A stretch of 64,000 nucleotides of DNA from Isoperla grammatica (lineage: Eukaryota; Arthropoda; Insecta; Plecoptera; Perlodidae). Below the pieces are notes generated by a model that searched no databases, was not told the origin of the DNA, and saw only the letters and a program-made list of their open reading frames with translations. Location: contig OX246746.1 in NCBI GenBank assembly GCA_945910005.1, forward strand, positions 34,970,497 through 35,034,496. The letters are read 5' to 3'. Positions 23,725 to 35,350 of the stretch are shown here, piece by piece. Every line of letters begins with the position of its first letter. Positions within the stretch are counted from its first letter, which is position 1. A program made the translations under genes and the position numbers.

Positions 23725-23888
23725 TTATGGTACGTTTACAGCTACGCGTTGCGAGCGAAGCGAGGGTGCGAGCTCCAATCAGCGGCCGAGTTTCACGCAA
23801 AGAAGTTAATAGTTTCACGCAACTCGGCCACTGATTGGAGCTCGCGCCTTCGCTTCGCTCGCAACGCGTAGCTGTAAACGTACCATAA
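23725..23888. repeat. GC-rich near-perfect palindrome
   Basis: The arms start ttatggtacgtttacagcta and its reverse complement. They pair over about 70 bp with a four-base mismatch block and one further mismatch. Inside, the 11-mer gtttcacgcaa occurs twice in direct orientation (23792 and 23813). GC content is far above the flanks. No TSD is evident. It is a probable foldback MITE. Confidence 0.85.
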
Positions 23889-25243
23889 CACTAAATTTGG
23901 GGAAACAAACAGTCGGATGAACCTTAAAAGAAAAATAACGATTTTGTTGTAAAATCTGTACCGTCTACCTGGTGTTTCTAGGTAAAGATTTGCCTTTGTC
24001 TTGTTTGTTGTTGTTTTCGCTACGTTTTATATAGTACCAAACGTATTGTAAACTCAGTCACAGTCCCTATTGTTTTCAATAAGATACAGAACGAATCTAG
24101 AAAAGTTAGTGCTGTCAACATGTTGCCTAACGTATATATAGATATTCAATATTACAAGGACTTACAGTATTCAATGCCATAAAAAACTGAGGGTCGGGTT
24201 TTAAAAGTATTTTTATTTGATTTTTCCGGACGTCAGAAAGAGCAAACTAAAAATGAATTCAGTATCCGTGGCGCCATTGATAATGATTGGAATAGAATAG
24301 CGGACACTCGAAAAAACTTTTTCAATTGAACGGGAAGTGCTGAAAAGTTATAATTACTCACTAAGTTCATTCTTCGGTTTTTAATCATCTGTTGAACAAT
24401 AAACGTTGGGTTATAATTTTAATTATATCCATTTCCAACAACCTATAGTTTCTATTTCTAAAGTACTCCAGAAAAAACAAAGAAAGTATTCTAAAGCTTT
24501 TTTTTTAATATTTGTTGGCCAAAAAATAATTATCTACCCTATAGCAGATAATTCCGCATATGAATTTGAGAAAGAAAATCTTTAAGTAAAAACAGAAATT
24601 CGTATTAAATTTTCATGCTATTACCGTAAAATTAATACTGAGACTTTTAGTGATTTCAGCGGTAAAAGGTAATCAAACAGCGCAGGCAAAGCCGTGGACA
24701 CTGGACATGTTGGGGAAAGATGAGAATATTGGCTAATTTTTAATGAGGGATGGCATCACAGAATAAATGAGTTTTATTTTATTGTTGAGATATATTTCAG
24801 CGTATATAGGTGGTTAGTGTTTAGCGGTAACGTTTGGCGGGCTAGCTGAAAAACGGTTGATTTACATTGTAATTACGATAGGTACGCGATTCCACCGTCG
24901 TATTATGCTATTTAAAGTCTTAAACTATTGCTGAGGTTATGAATATCGTAGTAGTATATTTTGACTTTAGTTGAATATATGTTGATGTAGATTACCAACA
25001 TAAAGCAGTCCTACAACATACTCTTCTCATTTACAGTACAATTACTTTATTAGGACTGTTATCATGTAAGTAATAATTGTGAGTGCGCGTAAAAGCCCTA
25101 CAACGTTCAGGATTTAGCTGTTCCTCTCTTGGGATTGTGAGAAAAGTGGACAAACATATTTATAGCTTTCTGCGACATTTCGTACAACCAAGTATTGTTT
25201 ATGCTACTATAGTCAATTGTTCTGCCTAGTAGGACTACGAGAG
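23889..25243. other. No recognised feature
   Basis: AT-rich spacer with scattered homopolymer A and T. No convincing ORF or repeat. Confidence 0.5.
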
Positions 25244-25440
25244 AGCCGGCGCAGTTGGCCAAGGTCGATTAGGCGTTGGTCTAAGTTTAGTAAACCACGG
25301 TCTCTGCGTTCCAGGTTCGAATCCTGGCTTGGGCATGGATGTCATGTGGCGTTATTTCATCCTCATAAATCACCCACTCATCGTCTCGATTAGCCTTATT
25401 GCGAAAATATGGGACGTAGAACCCCAAATATCATCATCAT
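25244..25440 (+). mobile_element. Second tRNA-headed SINE family
   Basis: The head agccggcgcagttggccaag and the B box ggttcgaatcctgg (25314-25327) are tRNA-like, with a long variable region between. The tail cacccactcatcgtctcgattagcc .. atatgggacgt ends in catcatcatcc. It resembles the tails of the elements at 14262 and 42014. This suggests a shared 3' end recognised by the same LINE machinery. Confidence 0.75.
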
Positions 25441-25786
25441 CCAGTACAGTAGTATTACTGACGAGTGTTGGCAATTGTGTTTAAATTCTCTCCAGCAGAT
25501 CTCATCGCTTGGTCATCTGTCAATCCCTGGGAGCTCTGACGGACAAAAGCCTTACTTGGGGGCCACGTCCTGGAGAGAGAACCCACCGGACGCTCTTTGC
25601 CTCTCACTCCCCTGCGATCATAGTCCATCTCATCCAGAGATCGCCTGCGCATCTGCACGCCGATAATACCACTAGTACGGTATTTGATAATACACCCCAC
25701 TATTCTGTATTGCGCTCCCGTATGGGATTGAGGGGGGTTGGGGGGAGGGGCAAACGCACTCGCTCAAACTACAGCGTTTCCCAAAT

Positions 25787-25957
25787 ATGGCTCTCCGGGC
25801 TAAAGGCCTACTCTGGCTTCCGAAGTTCACCAAAGTGACCACCCTCCACACAGCCCTAGGAACGCCTCTCGTATCTGACCTCAACACATCTCGGGCCAGA
25901 CGCTTCTACAGTGCCGACAGTCCATCAATAACTCCTATTTTCTCCAAACCTTCTTGA
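25787..25957 (+). pseudogene. Non-LTR retrotransposon relic (reverse transcriptase C-terminal tail)
   Basis: The frame reads MALRAKG, then VTTLHTALGTPLVSDL and SRARRFYSADSP before a stop. The pattern of a short hydrophobic lead, LHxxLGxPxVSDL and xRARRFYS is characteristic of the C-terminal region after the RT domain in Jockey/CR1-like LINEs. A proline/arginine-rich continuation (PVRIPKRPL) is in another frame near 26004, so the copy is frameshifted. No catalytic domain is present. The flanking 25441-25786 and 25958-26250 are GC-richer and may belong to the same relic. Confidence 0.45.
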
Positions 25958-26250
25958 CATGTTTCGACGCCCAATCGCTAGCACGGGTACTCCGAGGGCT
26001 CGCCCTGTGAGAATACCCAAGCGACCCCTGTTCATCCAAGAAGGGTGCATAAGCAACCCAAGCGACCATCTGCTCGTCCCTTGAGGCTTGAGGGCTCCCA
26101 AAGATCCCTCACTCCCCCGACTGCAAAGAAGAGGCGGGTGCCGTGATCCGTCCCAGTCTATAGTAGGGCCCTGGGCCCTGGATGGTTCAGCCCTAGACTG
26201 GGACGGGCCCCCTCGCTGCAAATCAGCTCTCATTCAGATGCCTTATTGCG

Positions 26251-26490
26251 TTTTTCACATTTGTCATCGGAGATCCACTAGAGCAAGTTATACCCTCACT
26301 TTATCTCCATCACACACAGTTTTACTATTATTACCCCAGCCCCCGGGCTTACGCGATTTTAATTCTGGACTCCTTCGTCTGCTCTAAAGAACCCAGCCCG
26401 AGTGTTCCAGCAAAGTTCAAAGCTGAACTATTGAAATCTAGTAAGTACGTTTTGTACAAATTCCCCTTTCATGATACAAAAGCGAACTAC
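26251..26490. other. Unassigned spacer
   Basis: No recognised gene. It separates the LINE relic from the GTGA microsatellite. Confidence 0.4.
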
Positions 26491-26728
26491 GTCTGTGAGT
26501 TAGTGAGTGTGCAAGTGAGTGAGTGAGTGAGTGAGTGAGTGAGTGAGTGAGTGAGTGAGTGAGTGAGTGAGTGAATGTGTGAGTGAGTGAGTGAGTGAGT
26601 GAGTGAGTGAGTGAGTGAGTGAGTGAGTGAGTGAGTGAGTGAGTGAGTGAGTGAGTGAGTGAGTGAGTGAGTGTGTGAGTGAGTGAGTAAGTGAGTGAGT
26701 GAGTGAGTGAGTGAGTGAGTGAGTGAGT
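26491..26728. repeat. (GTGA)n microsatellite
   Basis: About 58 units with a few gtgt and gtaa variants. Open frames on the minus strand (Thr-His-Ser-Leu) are artefacts of the repeat. Confidence 0.98.
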
Positions 26729-27279
26729 GGTGTCTTGGAGATTACGAGGGTAGGGACGAGGAAGACAGAACAAACAACCACTAGCATATCCTCGTTCTGT
26801 CTAAAACTGTCATATAACTAGGCCTATACGTTCATTTGCACATATGTTATGCTAGTTGACAAAAACGTTCCTTTCACCAAACTGCAAAGCCGAAAGCGAA
26901 TATATTAGACCAACAATGTCAATAAACCGATTCTAAATCAATTTTACCGCAAGGTAAACATTCCCATGGTGCAGAAAGAATGGTTTTTATGTCAACATTG
27001 CAGGCTTTTTCTTGTCTGTGTTTGCAGTAGTTTGTGTACTCTGTGCATATAAAACAAGTCTTTACGACATATCAAGTGACAAGTCTAGGAGGAGTTGGAA
27101 ATGATTGGGAATAAACAGTGGGAGATAACACAGACATCCTTCGGATTGAATTGAATCGTTTCGAGATGTATAACAATTGAATACGATGGGTAGAAGATCG
27201 AACGAATAAGTAATGAGAACCACGTACAGCCAAAGATTGATGTACATTTGAGAATTGACATGTTATAGTTTATGTCTTT
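26729..27279. other. No recognised feature
   Basis: AT-rich spacer. Nothing is seen. Confidence 0.5.
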
Positions 27280-27283
27280 TTAA

Positions 27284-27947
27284 AGGAATAGTCAGGTGAA
27301 AAACTAAAAAATCACCAATGAGTCATAAGTGCAGGAAATTCTGTTATGTGTAAAATAAAATTAATATAGGCCTAGGTTGCTTCAATGCAAGAAAAAAAAT
27401 AGTGAACATTTAGCTATTCTACTAAATTCCCTTCACCAGCTATGCTGCATTTTTCTTCTAAAGCGTTGTACAGCTGTATCGGTTCTGAGCTCGCAAGCGC
27501 CTTCCCGATAGACAGAGCACTCATTGTGTTATACGAGACCAGCCACAACACTCAGCGACTGCGGACAGTGCCGCTCAAAACAGATTGCCATTTTTCTACA
27601 CATCAAGGCACACAAAAATTAATTGCAGGGCATTTTGTAGAAGTACACGTTTGTACTGAGAAGCATGTTATCGGTAGAGAAACGATGCACATTAAACCTC
27701 CTGATCGATTTTTGATAAGTGCCCTATTTTAGCGGTGGTTTTACTATCTCGAGGTAACATTTTTTTTATATGGGAATTACCATGAGAATCTGCTCGGTGC
27801 TACTTGGTAGCAACAAGCCAAAAGTCGCGTTTCGTTTAATTTTCTCACCACTGCTTTTAAAGTATGGTATCTTTTAGTCATGCTTACCATATTTGAGGGT
27901 GGACATATACAAATGGTAGTTTTTTAGTTTTTCACCTGACTATTACT
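27284..27947. mobile_element. Kolobok-like non-autonomous transposon, TTAA duplication
   Basis: The ends aggaatagtcaggtgaaaaa and its inverted partner (agtaatagtcaggtgaaaaa on the reverse strand) agree over 28 of about 30 bases. TTAA flanks both sides (27280-27283 and 27948-27951). TTAA together with AGGxATAG-type ends fits the Kolobok superfamily. A 96-codon ORF inside (27442-27732) is not recognisable as transposase. Confidence 0.7.
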
Positions 27948-27951
27948 TTAA

Positions 27952-28797
27952 ATTCTGGTAAAAAAGCTAAAGATATGGACAATAATATGACATTATATTG
28001 CGATAAATGATATCTAGCAGACGTGTGGTTATGAGTTGAGTTGTACAAAACTATGTCGTAAAAGAAACAAATGCGGGTTGGAATGTACAGTAGCGTAGTT
28101 GTTGCATTTACTTTGATTCGTTAGGTTTGAGAGTAGATTTTAAATCAAATAAGAAGTTAATATTTTGAAAAGTGTCTAAAATAGAAATCGCATAGCATGT
28201 GTTAGACGCACTAGGAAGTATATAAGATAGTTCCAACTCGTGGAAACTCCCAACAGTCAAGAGCGAACATGACCATAAGCCACTTTTTTGTTTTTTTAAT
28301 TTTAAGATATTCGTAGAATGAGACTGTATTACTCCATGAAGGTGGTATAATTGTCTTATGTTGAACCGACTATGATCCTCATCAGCAAGTTTTAAATATA
28401 ATTATTTAATTTTTTCCTTGAGATCTATAGTTGATGGTTAATTCATTGTACTGGCAAGTAACATCTGTCAGTATGTTTCCAGCATTGTAAGATTATGTGT
28501 CTCATTTTACAATAGAATAACTTAGTTTTAAAAAGTTTTGCAGAATGCTAGAACACAATATTTAATTTGTTTCTAGCAACACGCACATCTATCAGTTAGA
28601 TGCTCCGCGCATGGACGTTGAGATATTAGTGACACTTGGCGAGACTGAAACAACCCATTGATTGAAACATGTTACACATACAACATTGCGTGACAAGTGT
28701 TTTCAAGTAAATTACTTTACATTTACTTTACTGTTTACAGTTGAATGCTCTTGTCCGTATTTCTATTTACCAGCATCACATCTTTGTACATCTTTGT
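27952..28797. other. No recognised feature
   Basis: AT-rich spacer. Confidence 0.5.
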
Positions 28798-29055
28798 ATA
28801 GATGGGGTGGCTCGGCAGTAAGACGCGAGACTCTAATTCGGGAGGTCGCCGGTTCGATTCCAGCCACCAGCAGTCCTAACTAAAGGGTTTTTCCGATGTT
28901 TTCCTCAGTCATAAAGACGAATGCTGGGACTGTCATACTATCAGCCCTCGGACATTTCTTCCCAACTATCGCAACATCCTACATAGTTAGTCACCTGAAT
29001 AAGGGCACATCAGGTAAAGCTGGTGTGCACCCTATAACAGGGATTCATACGAAAA
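28798..29055 (+). mobile_element. tRNA-headed SINE, full length
   Basis: Same family as 16712: ggtggctcggcagtaagacgc, B box ggttcgattcc, central block ttttcctcag..cgaatgctgggac, end ggattcatacgaaa. A C-run (about 29078-29087) follows shortly after the tail. Confidence 0.9.
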
Positions 29056-29099
29056 ATTACTATTAATTGTTATATCCCCCCCCCCTCTTTGTACGACTC

Positions 29100-29324
29100 G
29101 ACGTATATACGTGCAACGTATATACGTGCGACGTATATACGTACGACGTGTATACGTGCGACGTATGTACGTGCGACGTATATACGTGCAACGTATATAC
29201 GTGCGACGTATATACGTACGACGTGTATACGTGCGACGTATGTACGTGCGACGTGTATACGTGCGACGTATGTACGTGCGACGTGTATACGTGCGACGTA
29301 TGTACGTGCGACGTGTATACGTGC
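29100..29324. repeat. 15-bp minisatellite of palindromic ACGTATATACGT units
   Basis: About 15 units of acgtatatacgtgcg carry variants at fixed positions (gcaac, tacgac, acgtgtatac, acgtatgtac). Because 15 is a multiple of three, several frames are open. Each unit core is a 12-bp self-complementary sequence. Confidence 0.95.
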
Positions 29325-29640
29325 CCCTTGCCATTTCATACGTCCGACTCCGTCTAGCAGCTATAAGTATAACACTTTTTATCACTTTGCCAGGACGATC
29401 AATACACTTATTCTCTTATAAACCCTAGTTCCCATTTACTTTTTCTTATAGTAAGTGTGTCATGGTTTCAAACAATGACGCCGTGCGTGGACCATACACA
29501 ATATACATACTCCCATTTATCACCTTATCAATGCAGTGAAATCTTGTTCGTTTCCAACTGACTATTATTAATTGCAAATTATGTGAACATTTTTCTTCTT
29601 ACAGTTTATCCGCAACCAGTTCATTGAACACGGACTAGTT
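29325..29640. other. No recognised feature
   Basis: Spacer between two tandem arrays. Confidence 0.5.
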
Positions 29641-30387
29641 ATCATTAAACAGTACCCTACAAGTAGTCATAAAACAGTACCATTACAAGTAATCATAAAA
29701 CAGTCCCCCTACAAGTAATCATAAAACAGTACCCCTACAAGTAATCCTAAAACAGTACCCCTACAAGTAATCATAAAACAGTACCCTAAAGTAATCATAA
29801 AACAGTACCCCTACAAGTAATCATAAAACAGTACCCCTATACAAGTAATCATAAAACAGTACCCTACAAGTAATCATAAAACAGTACCCCTACAAGTAAT
29901 CATAAAACAGTACCCTAAAGTAATCATAAAACAGTACCCCTACAAGTAATCATAAAACAGTACCCCTATACAAGTAATCATAAAACAGTACCCTACAAGT
30001 AATCATAAAACAGTACCCCTACAAGTAATCATAAAACAGTACCCCTACAAGTAATCATAAAACAGTACCCCTACAAGTAATCATAAAACAGTACCCCTAC
30101 AAGTAATCATAAAACAGTACCCTAAAGTAATCATAAAACAGTACCCCTACAAGTAATCATAAAACAGTACCCCTATACAAGTAATCATAAAACAGTACCC
30201 TACAAGTAATCATAAAACAGTACCCCTACAAGTAATCATAAAACAGTACCCCTACAAGTAATCATAAAACAGTACCCTTACAAGTAATCATAAAACAGTA
30301 CCCTACAAGTAATCATAAAACAGTACCCTACAAGTAGTCATAAAACAGTACCCCTACAAGTAATCATAAAACAGAACCCCTACAACT
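29641..30387. repeat. 26-bp satellite (AAGTAATCATAAAACAGTACCCCTAC)
   Basis: About 28 units (unit built of aagtaatcataaaacagta plus a C-rich spacer). The spacer between cagta and aagtaatc varies among cccctac, cccctatac, ccctac and ccctaa. A five-unit pattern of these variants recurs (about 29775-29895, 29895-30020 and 30120-30220), showing higher-order duplication. Confidence 0.95.
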
Positions 30388-30810
30388 AACTATGTTGGTG
30401 TCTGATGACGTACAATTGAAACCGCAAACAGTGCTATATACATGTTAGTAAAAACTAAAAGCACACATGTGAACCATGTTTGTAACATGTCTCCACGTGT
30501 TTTCATACGAATACAGAATTTCTAGAATTACTGAAAATACCTTATTTCCTCGTCAGAAGTGCCGACGTTAGGGCCCCAATGGTAATCTACATTAACTAAA
30601 TGCAGCGTTCCTTCAATGCAGACACACCCATGCCTATCACTTCTAATCATGTTTACAAGCTAAAAGCATTACATACTGCTTTTTATATCTATATCAAGAT
30701 CAATCAATATTGGGGGGCTCATAACGCCCTCACATGCCAAGTTATACGTATCAAATGCGATGCCTTTACTTGTGATGTGAAATGGGTTCTGACAGGTACT
30801 AATAATAATT
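30388..30810. other. No recognised feature
   Basis: Spacer with one 72-codon ORF of no recognised family. Confidence 0.45.
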
Positions 30811-31076
30811 TTTCGTAGGAATCCCTGTCAAAGGGTGCACACCAGCTTTACCTGATGTGCCCCTCTTCAGGTGACTAACTAGGTATATATTAGGGTGTTT
30901 GGATAGTTGGGAAGGAATGTCCGAGGGCTGATAGTATGACTCAGTCCCAGCGTTTGCTTTTACGACTGAGGAAAACCTCGGAAAAAACCTTCAGTCAGGA
31001 CTGCCGGTGGCCGGAATCGAACCGGCGACCTCCCAAATTCGAGTCTCTGCCGTCTTACCGCTGAGCCACCTCTATG
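30811..31076 (-). mobile_element. tRNA-headed SINE, full length, minus strand
   Basis: The reverse strand starts atagaggtggctcagcggta and carries ggttcgattccggccaccgg, the ccgaggttttcctcag block and the tail ggattcctacgaaaaa. A hAT-like element begins 13 bp beyond its head. Confidence 0.9.
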
Positions 31077-31088
31077 GGTACTGACAGA

Positions 31089-31721
31089 TAGGGTGCCCAG
31101 ACGTCCCGCTTTTCAGTTGTGTGTCCCTTTCCCTACCACACTTCCCGGCGGGACGCTCTTTTGTCCAGCTTTTTCGAAAATGCAATATCTCAGATTTAAA
31201 ATTTTTCAAACTGCGCGCTTACTGCCTCGCAACCCATTCTTTTATCAATAAATGGACTGTAAAGATTTCAATAGTAAATATAAAACTATAAATTGTTGTA
31301 GTTTCACTCACTTTGCCCGGACGGACGTACGAATACGCAGTGTTGTACACAATGAACACTATGTGGACTGACGAGAAAAATCCTAATCTATGATGATTCT
31401 CAAAACTTCAGTGAGGTAACATGTATTGCATCCTTATCCAAAGATCTTTTACCATTGCTGGCACCTCGACGATCACTGAAAGTTTGCCTACGTGATGACC
31501 ATTTCAATATAAGTAATAAATAATAGTAGGCCTAGTAGAACATTGGAAAGGTTGTATGTTGTTATTTTACCCAGCAAAAATAAAATATTCCAAAACTGTT
31601 AAAGAAACTGTATTATCGTCCCCCCCTCCCCCTTCCCCCAATTAGAACCTCCTAGAACACTGATGTTGGAACAATTCGTAATAATATTCCCGCTAATTGG
31701 ATTGTAAATCTGGGCACCCTA
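31089..31721. mobile_element. hAT-like non-autonomous element, near-perfect 8-bp TSD
   Basis: The ends tagggtgcccaga and (t)ctgggcaccct a are inverted repeats. The flanks are ctgacaga (31081-31088) and ctgacagg (31722-31729), matching at seven of eight bases. The interior is AT-rich with C-runs near 31620. There is no transposase ORF. Confidence 0.85.
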
Positions 31722-31729
31722 CTGACAGG

Positions 31730-32282
31730 TGTATTTACGATACAATGATGCGTCATGCGTCATTCATAAGAGAGATAACAACTTGGGACACTGGACACGG
31801 CTATCAAGTGTGGAACAAGCGGATGTCAATCCCAAGTTCCGTAACTAATTAGTAGCTATTATCTGGGTAACTTATGTATTAGGTTAGCTATTCATTCATA
31901 TAACGGAACTCTATAATATATATATAAAAAAAATTCGATACATTCAAAACAGGTGTTCGCTGCTTGTGCAAAGTAATGATGAACGATTCAAAATGTTGTG
32001 CATCGTATATAGGCAACCCAAGATACCTTACATCTACATTCGTCACAGTCGAAGTATTCGTAGTCAATCGGCGATCGTTATTTGCGCGCTATTGTCTCGG
32101 GCGGTTCGCTGGTTGGCTACGAGTGCCTCGCCTGTGACGACAGCATAAGGTAGTCTTGGTTTGCCTCTACAACGGCCGGTACACACAATCATTGATGGGT
32201 AGCACTGAAATACGTAAAGAAGCTTTTCTCTCTCTTTTAGGGTTGTGTAATATGGTAGGATATGTTCATAGCAAATCAACCC
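31730..32282. other. No recognised gene
   Basis: Short ORFs only. A GC-richer patch lies at 32060-32160. Confidence 0.45.
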
Positions 32283-32546
32283 ATAGAGGTGGCTCACAGT
32301 GGTAAGACGCGAGAGACTCTAATTCGGGAGGTCGCCGGTTCGATTCCGGCAACCGGCAGTCCTGACTGAAGGTTTGTTCCGAGGTTTTCCTCAGTCGTAA
32401 AAGCGAATGCTGGGATTGAGTCCTACTAATATCTCTCGGACATTCCTTCCCAGCTATCCAAACATCTTAATAACCTAGTTAGTCACCTGAAGAGGGGCAC
32501 ATCAGGTAAAGCTGGTATGCACCCTATAACGGGTATTCCTACAAAC
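32283..32546 (+). mobile_element. tRNA-headed SINE, full length
   Basis: Same family as 16712: atagaggtggctca, ggttcgattccggc, the ccgaggttttcctcag block, and a tail ending gggtattcctacaaa. Confidence 0.9.
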
Positions 32547-32608
32547 AATTATTATAATAGCAAATTAGAAAGGAAGTAAAAGGCTGGCTCCGCGCTCAAC
32601 TATTTAGC

Positions 32609-32886
32609 CGTTGAGTGTGTAATACAGGGTAGAGGCCCCACGCCATCGGCAGTTTGTCTACCGCCTTTTACTGCCCAAAATTAGTTTTGTAGTAGAAGTT
32701 CGCCAAGCGACGCGATGACGAAGCCTGATTGATAGACTGCTTCACCGAAGATATACGAAGACAGCCGAAAACTCCGTCATCGCGTCGCTTGGTGAACTTC
32801 TACTACCCGACTAAAGTATGTTGGGCAGCATAAGGCGGTAGACTACCGATTGCGTTGCGGCTCTACCCTATATTACTCATTCAACG
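32609..32886. mobile_element. Foldback element with 8-bp TSD
   Basis: The left arm (cgttgagtgtgtaat...gtagtagaagttcgcc, then aagcgacgcgatgacg) pairs with the right arm throughout about 120 bp. The direct repeat atttagcc flanks it (32602-32609 and 32887-32894; one base is ambiguous between TSD and end). It is almost entirely palindromic, with a loop near 32735-32750. Confidence 0.85.
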
Positions 32887-32894
32887 ATTTAGCC

Positions 32895-33748
32895 ACTATA
32901 TTTTATATACTCTTGTCCTCAACTTTCAAATAAGTACGACACCATAATAGTTTCTCAAAAATCAAAATCAATTGTTGTTGTAGTAAAACTTGCGCAATTC
33001 TCTTAGAAAATCGTTGAAGATTGAGTGAGCACTGAGCAGGTCGATCGCAGTGGACGTCTGATTGAATGAGTAACCTAAATACACACTAGCATCACGTGCT
33101 TGCCAACGATACATCAATAACATGGCCCAGTTGAGCGCATCGTCTCAATAATATAAGGCTGTGTTCAACCAAATACATCGGACGAGTCACATGCAACGTA
33201 TTACAAGACACAAACTGTCAGAGAAACTCCTGATCTGATCATTCAGGCATACCTATAGACATACAGGGGTGGTGGGAGACGTACAATTAGCAACAACGTC
33301 AAGAACTAATAGAAGTCATGAGAAGTAGGGAAACTGTACCGTTCAATTATTTGGCAAGTATGTTATTTTTTGTTACAAAAATGAATATACTTTTTTGTAA
33401 ATCAAAATTTAAGCGATAAAACGTTAATTGGAAATGGTCGATGAAAATTCAAATTCACAATAACACCATGTTATTAAACTATTGGCTAAGATTTCTTTCA
33501 TAATTGAATATTGGACAGCAACAAAAAACCGGGTAGCTTAGACCAAAATGCAGATTACTCCAAGTCCGGTTATAGAAACGTTACTATGCACAACACCACT
33601 ATTCAATGACATCATTGTACATTACAAATATTTTAAACAACGATTATGTAGTAAGTATACTATTGTGCGCTTAAATGTTCATCAATATATCCATCTGAAA
33701 ATCAAAATAACCTTTCTTCTCAATTAAAACACGGTAAGGCTAACTGGT
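32895..33748. other. No recognised feature
   Basis: AT-rich spacer. Nothing is seen. Confidence 0.5.
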
Positions 33749-34087
33749 ATGTATGTATGTATGTATGTATGTATGTATGTATGTATGTATGTATGTATGT
33801 ATGTATGTATGTATGTATGTATGTATGTATGTATGTATGTATGTATGTATGTATGTATGTATGTATGTATGTATGTATGTATGTATGTATGTATGTATGT
33901 ATGTATGTATGTATGTATGTATGTATGTATGTATGTATGTATGTATGTATGTATGTATGTATGTATGTATGTATGTATGTATGTATGTATGTATGTATGT
34001 ATGTATGTATGTATGTATGTATGTATGTATGTATGTATGTATGTATGTATGTATGTATGTATGTATGTATGTATGTATGTATGTATG

Positions 34088-34118
<31 letters not shown>

Positions 34119-34250
34119 TGTATGTATGTATGTATGTATGTATGTATGTATGTATGTATGTGTGTGTGTATGTATGTAGTATGTATGTATGTATGTATGT
34201 ATGTATGTATGTATGTATGTATGTATGTATGTATGTATGTATGTATGTAT
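33749..34250. repeat. (ATGT)n microsatellite
   Basis: About 500 bp with phase slips at 34117, 34160-34168 and 34178. Open frames (Tyr-Val-Cys-Met) are artefacts. Shorter tgtatgtatg remnants continue to 34342. Confidence 0.98.
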
Positions 34251-34511
34251 AGGCCTAGAATGAAAACTTTTCGGAGAGGGTTTATAGTGTATTATTACAC
34301 AGGAGATATGTATGTGTGTGGGTATGACTGTATGTATGTATGGGTGTGTGGGAATAGCTTCGAATTCTTTGATTGAGGTGATTTTATGAAAAATTGGCGT
34401 AACAATAGTGAGCAATGTGAGAACTTTATGACGATACGCCAACGAATGTAGTGTTTCATTGTAGGTAGTTAGATATTGGGGTTGTGCCTTGCCCTCGTAA
34501 TAAATTTAATT

Positions 34512-34613
34512 TTTCGTAGGAATACCTGTTATTGGGTGCACACCAGCTTTACCTGGTCAGCCTCAGGTAACTAACTAGGTTATTATAGGGTGTTTGGATA
34601 GTACTGAAGGAAT
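34512..34613 (-). mobile_element. tRNA-headed SINE, tail part (interrupted copy)
   Basis: This is the 3' portion of a minus-strand SINE, from the tail (cgtaggaatacctgtt) to ggaaggaat-type sequence. It is cut by the insertion at 34614 and continues at 35351. Confidence 0.9.
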
Positions 34614-35350
34614 CAGTTGCGGCTTGCCCATAAGGGCACAGGGGCACGTGCCCTCCCCTCCCGCCAACCGCCAACAATCACTCACATTAAATTACGAGTT
34701 GTGGACTTGTGGTATGTTTATATAAAATCGAAAAGTTAGTAATTCTAATGTGCACATTCAAATAAAGGTGCGTCGCGCTGACTTCCAGGCAGCAGGCGAT
34801 ACCCGAAGTCTCCGACAGAGTTCGTTACGGTTACGTTTTAGCTTCCGTCCGCGCGAGCCACCGCGTCTTGCATTTTGTGGGTGGCCGCGTGGTGAGCCCA
34901 AGACGATAACATACATACCGCCCATGCGCAGTTACGTTTTCTCCGCGAATAAGTGAGTGGAGACGGCAGATTTTACATGTCGAATGAGCATGGTTTGTTG
35001 TGAGCCCCAGTACAGAGCGAGGCGCCATCTATGTTGTAGTCAGTGACGCACACCCCACGGGAGCAGGGTAGCGGGCGCTCCAGTAGCCAACGGCGGGGGG
35101 GGGGGGGGGGGGAGGGGGGAGGGGGGGCTCTGCAGGAGGAAGAATGCGAAACAAAAAATAAAATAAAAATACACCAGGAAAGAAGAAAGTCCAAACCCCA
35201 AAGGAAGTAAAGGATGGATAACGTTATCGCAACATTGAATGCATTTCCTTGAAGACATAGGGTTGCAAATGTTGGAAGAATATAACGGGATCGCTATTTG
35301 GCAGCGCTGATTTGTGCCCTACCCATTTCAAAACCCACGAGCCGCTACTG
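34614..35350. mobile_element. hAT-like element inserted in a SINE, perfect 8-bp TSD
   Basis: The 737-bp insertion starts cagttgcggcttg and ends cgagccgctactg. The duplicated target gaaggaat lies at 34606-34613 and 35351-35358, within the SINE. Removing the insertion and one TSD copy restores the SINE. An agggcacaggggcacgtgccc palindrome lies near the left end and a G-run near 35095-35113. Overlapping short ORFs show no transposase features. Confidence 0.93.

Noticed and set aside
26438..26787. Thr-His-Ser-Leu repeat proteins
   Set aside because: Frames through the (GTGA)n microsatellite.
27442..27732. 96-codon ORF in the Kolobok-like element
   Set aside because: No THAP or transposase motifs; probably chance.
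29641..30387. CRISPR-like array
   Set aside because: Units are contiguous 26-bp repeats without unique spacers, in a eukaryotic context, and there are no cas genes.
33720..34442. 240-codon and other ORFs of Tyr-Ile-His-Thr or Met-Tyr-Val-Cys repeats
   Set aside because: Products of the (ATGT)n microsatellite.
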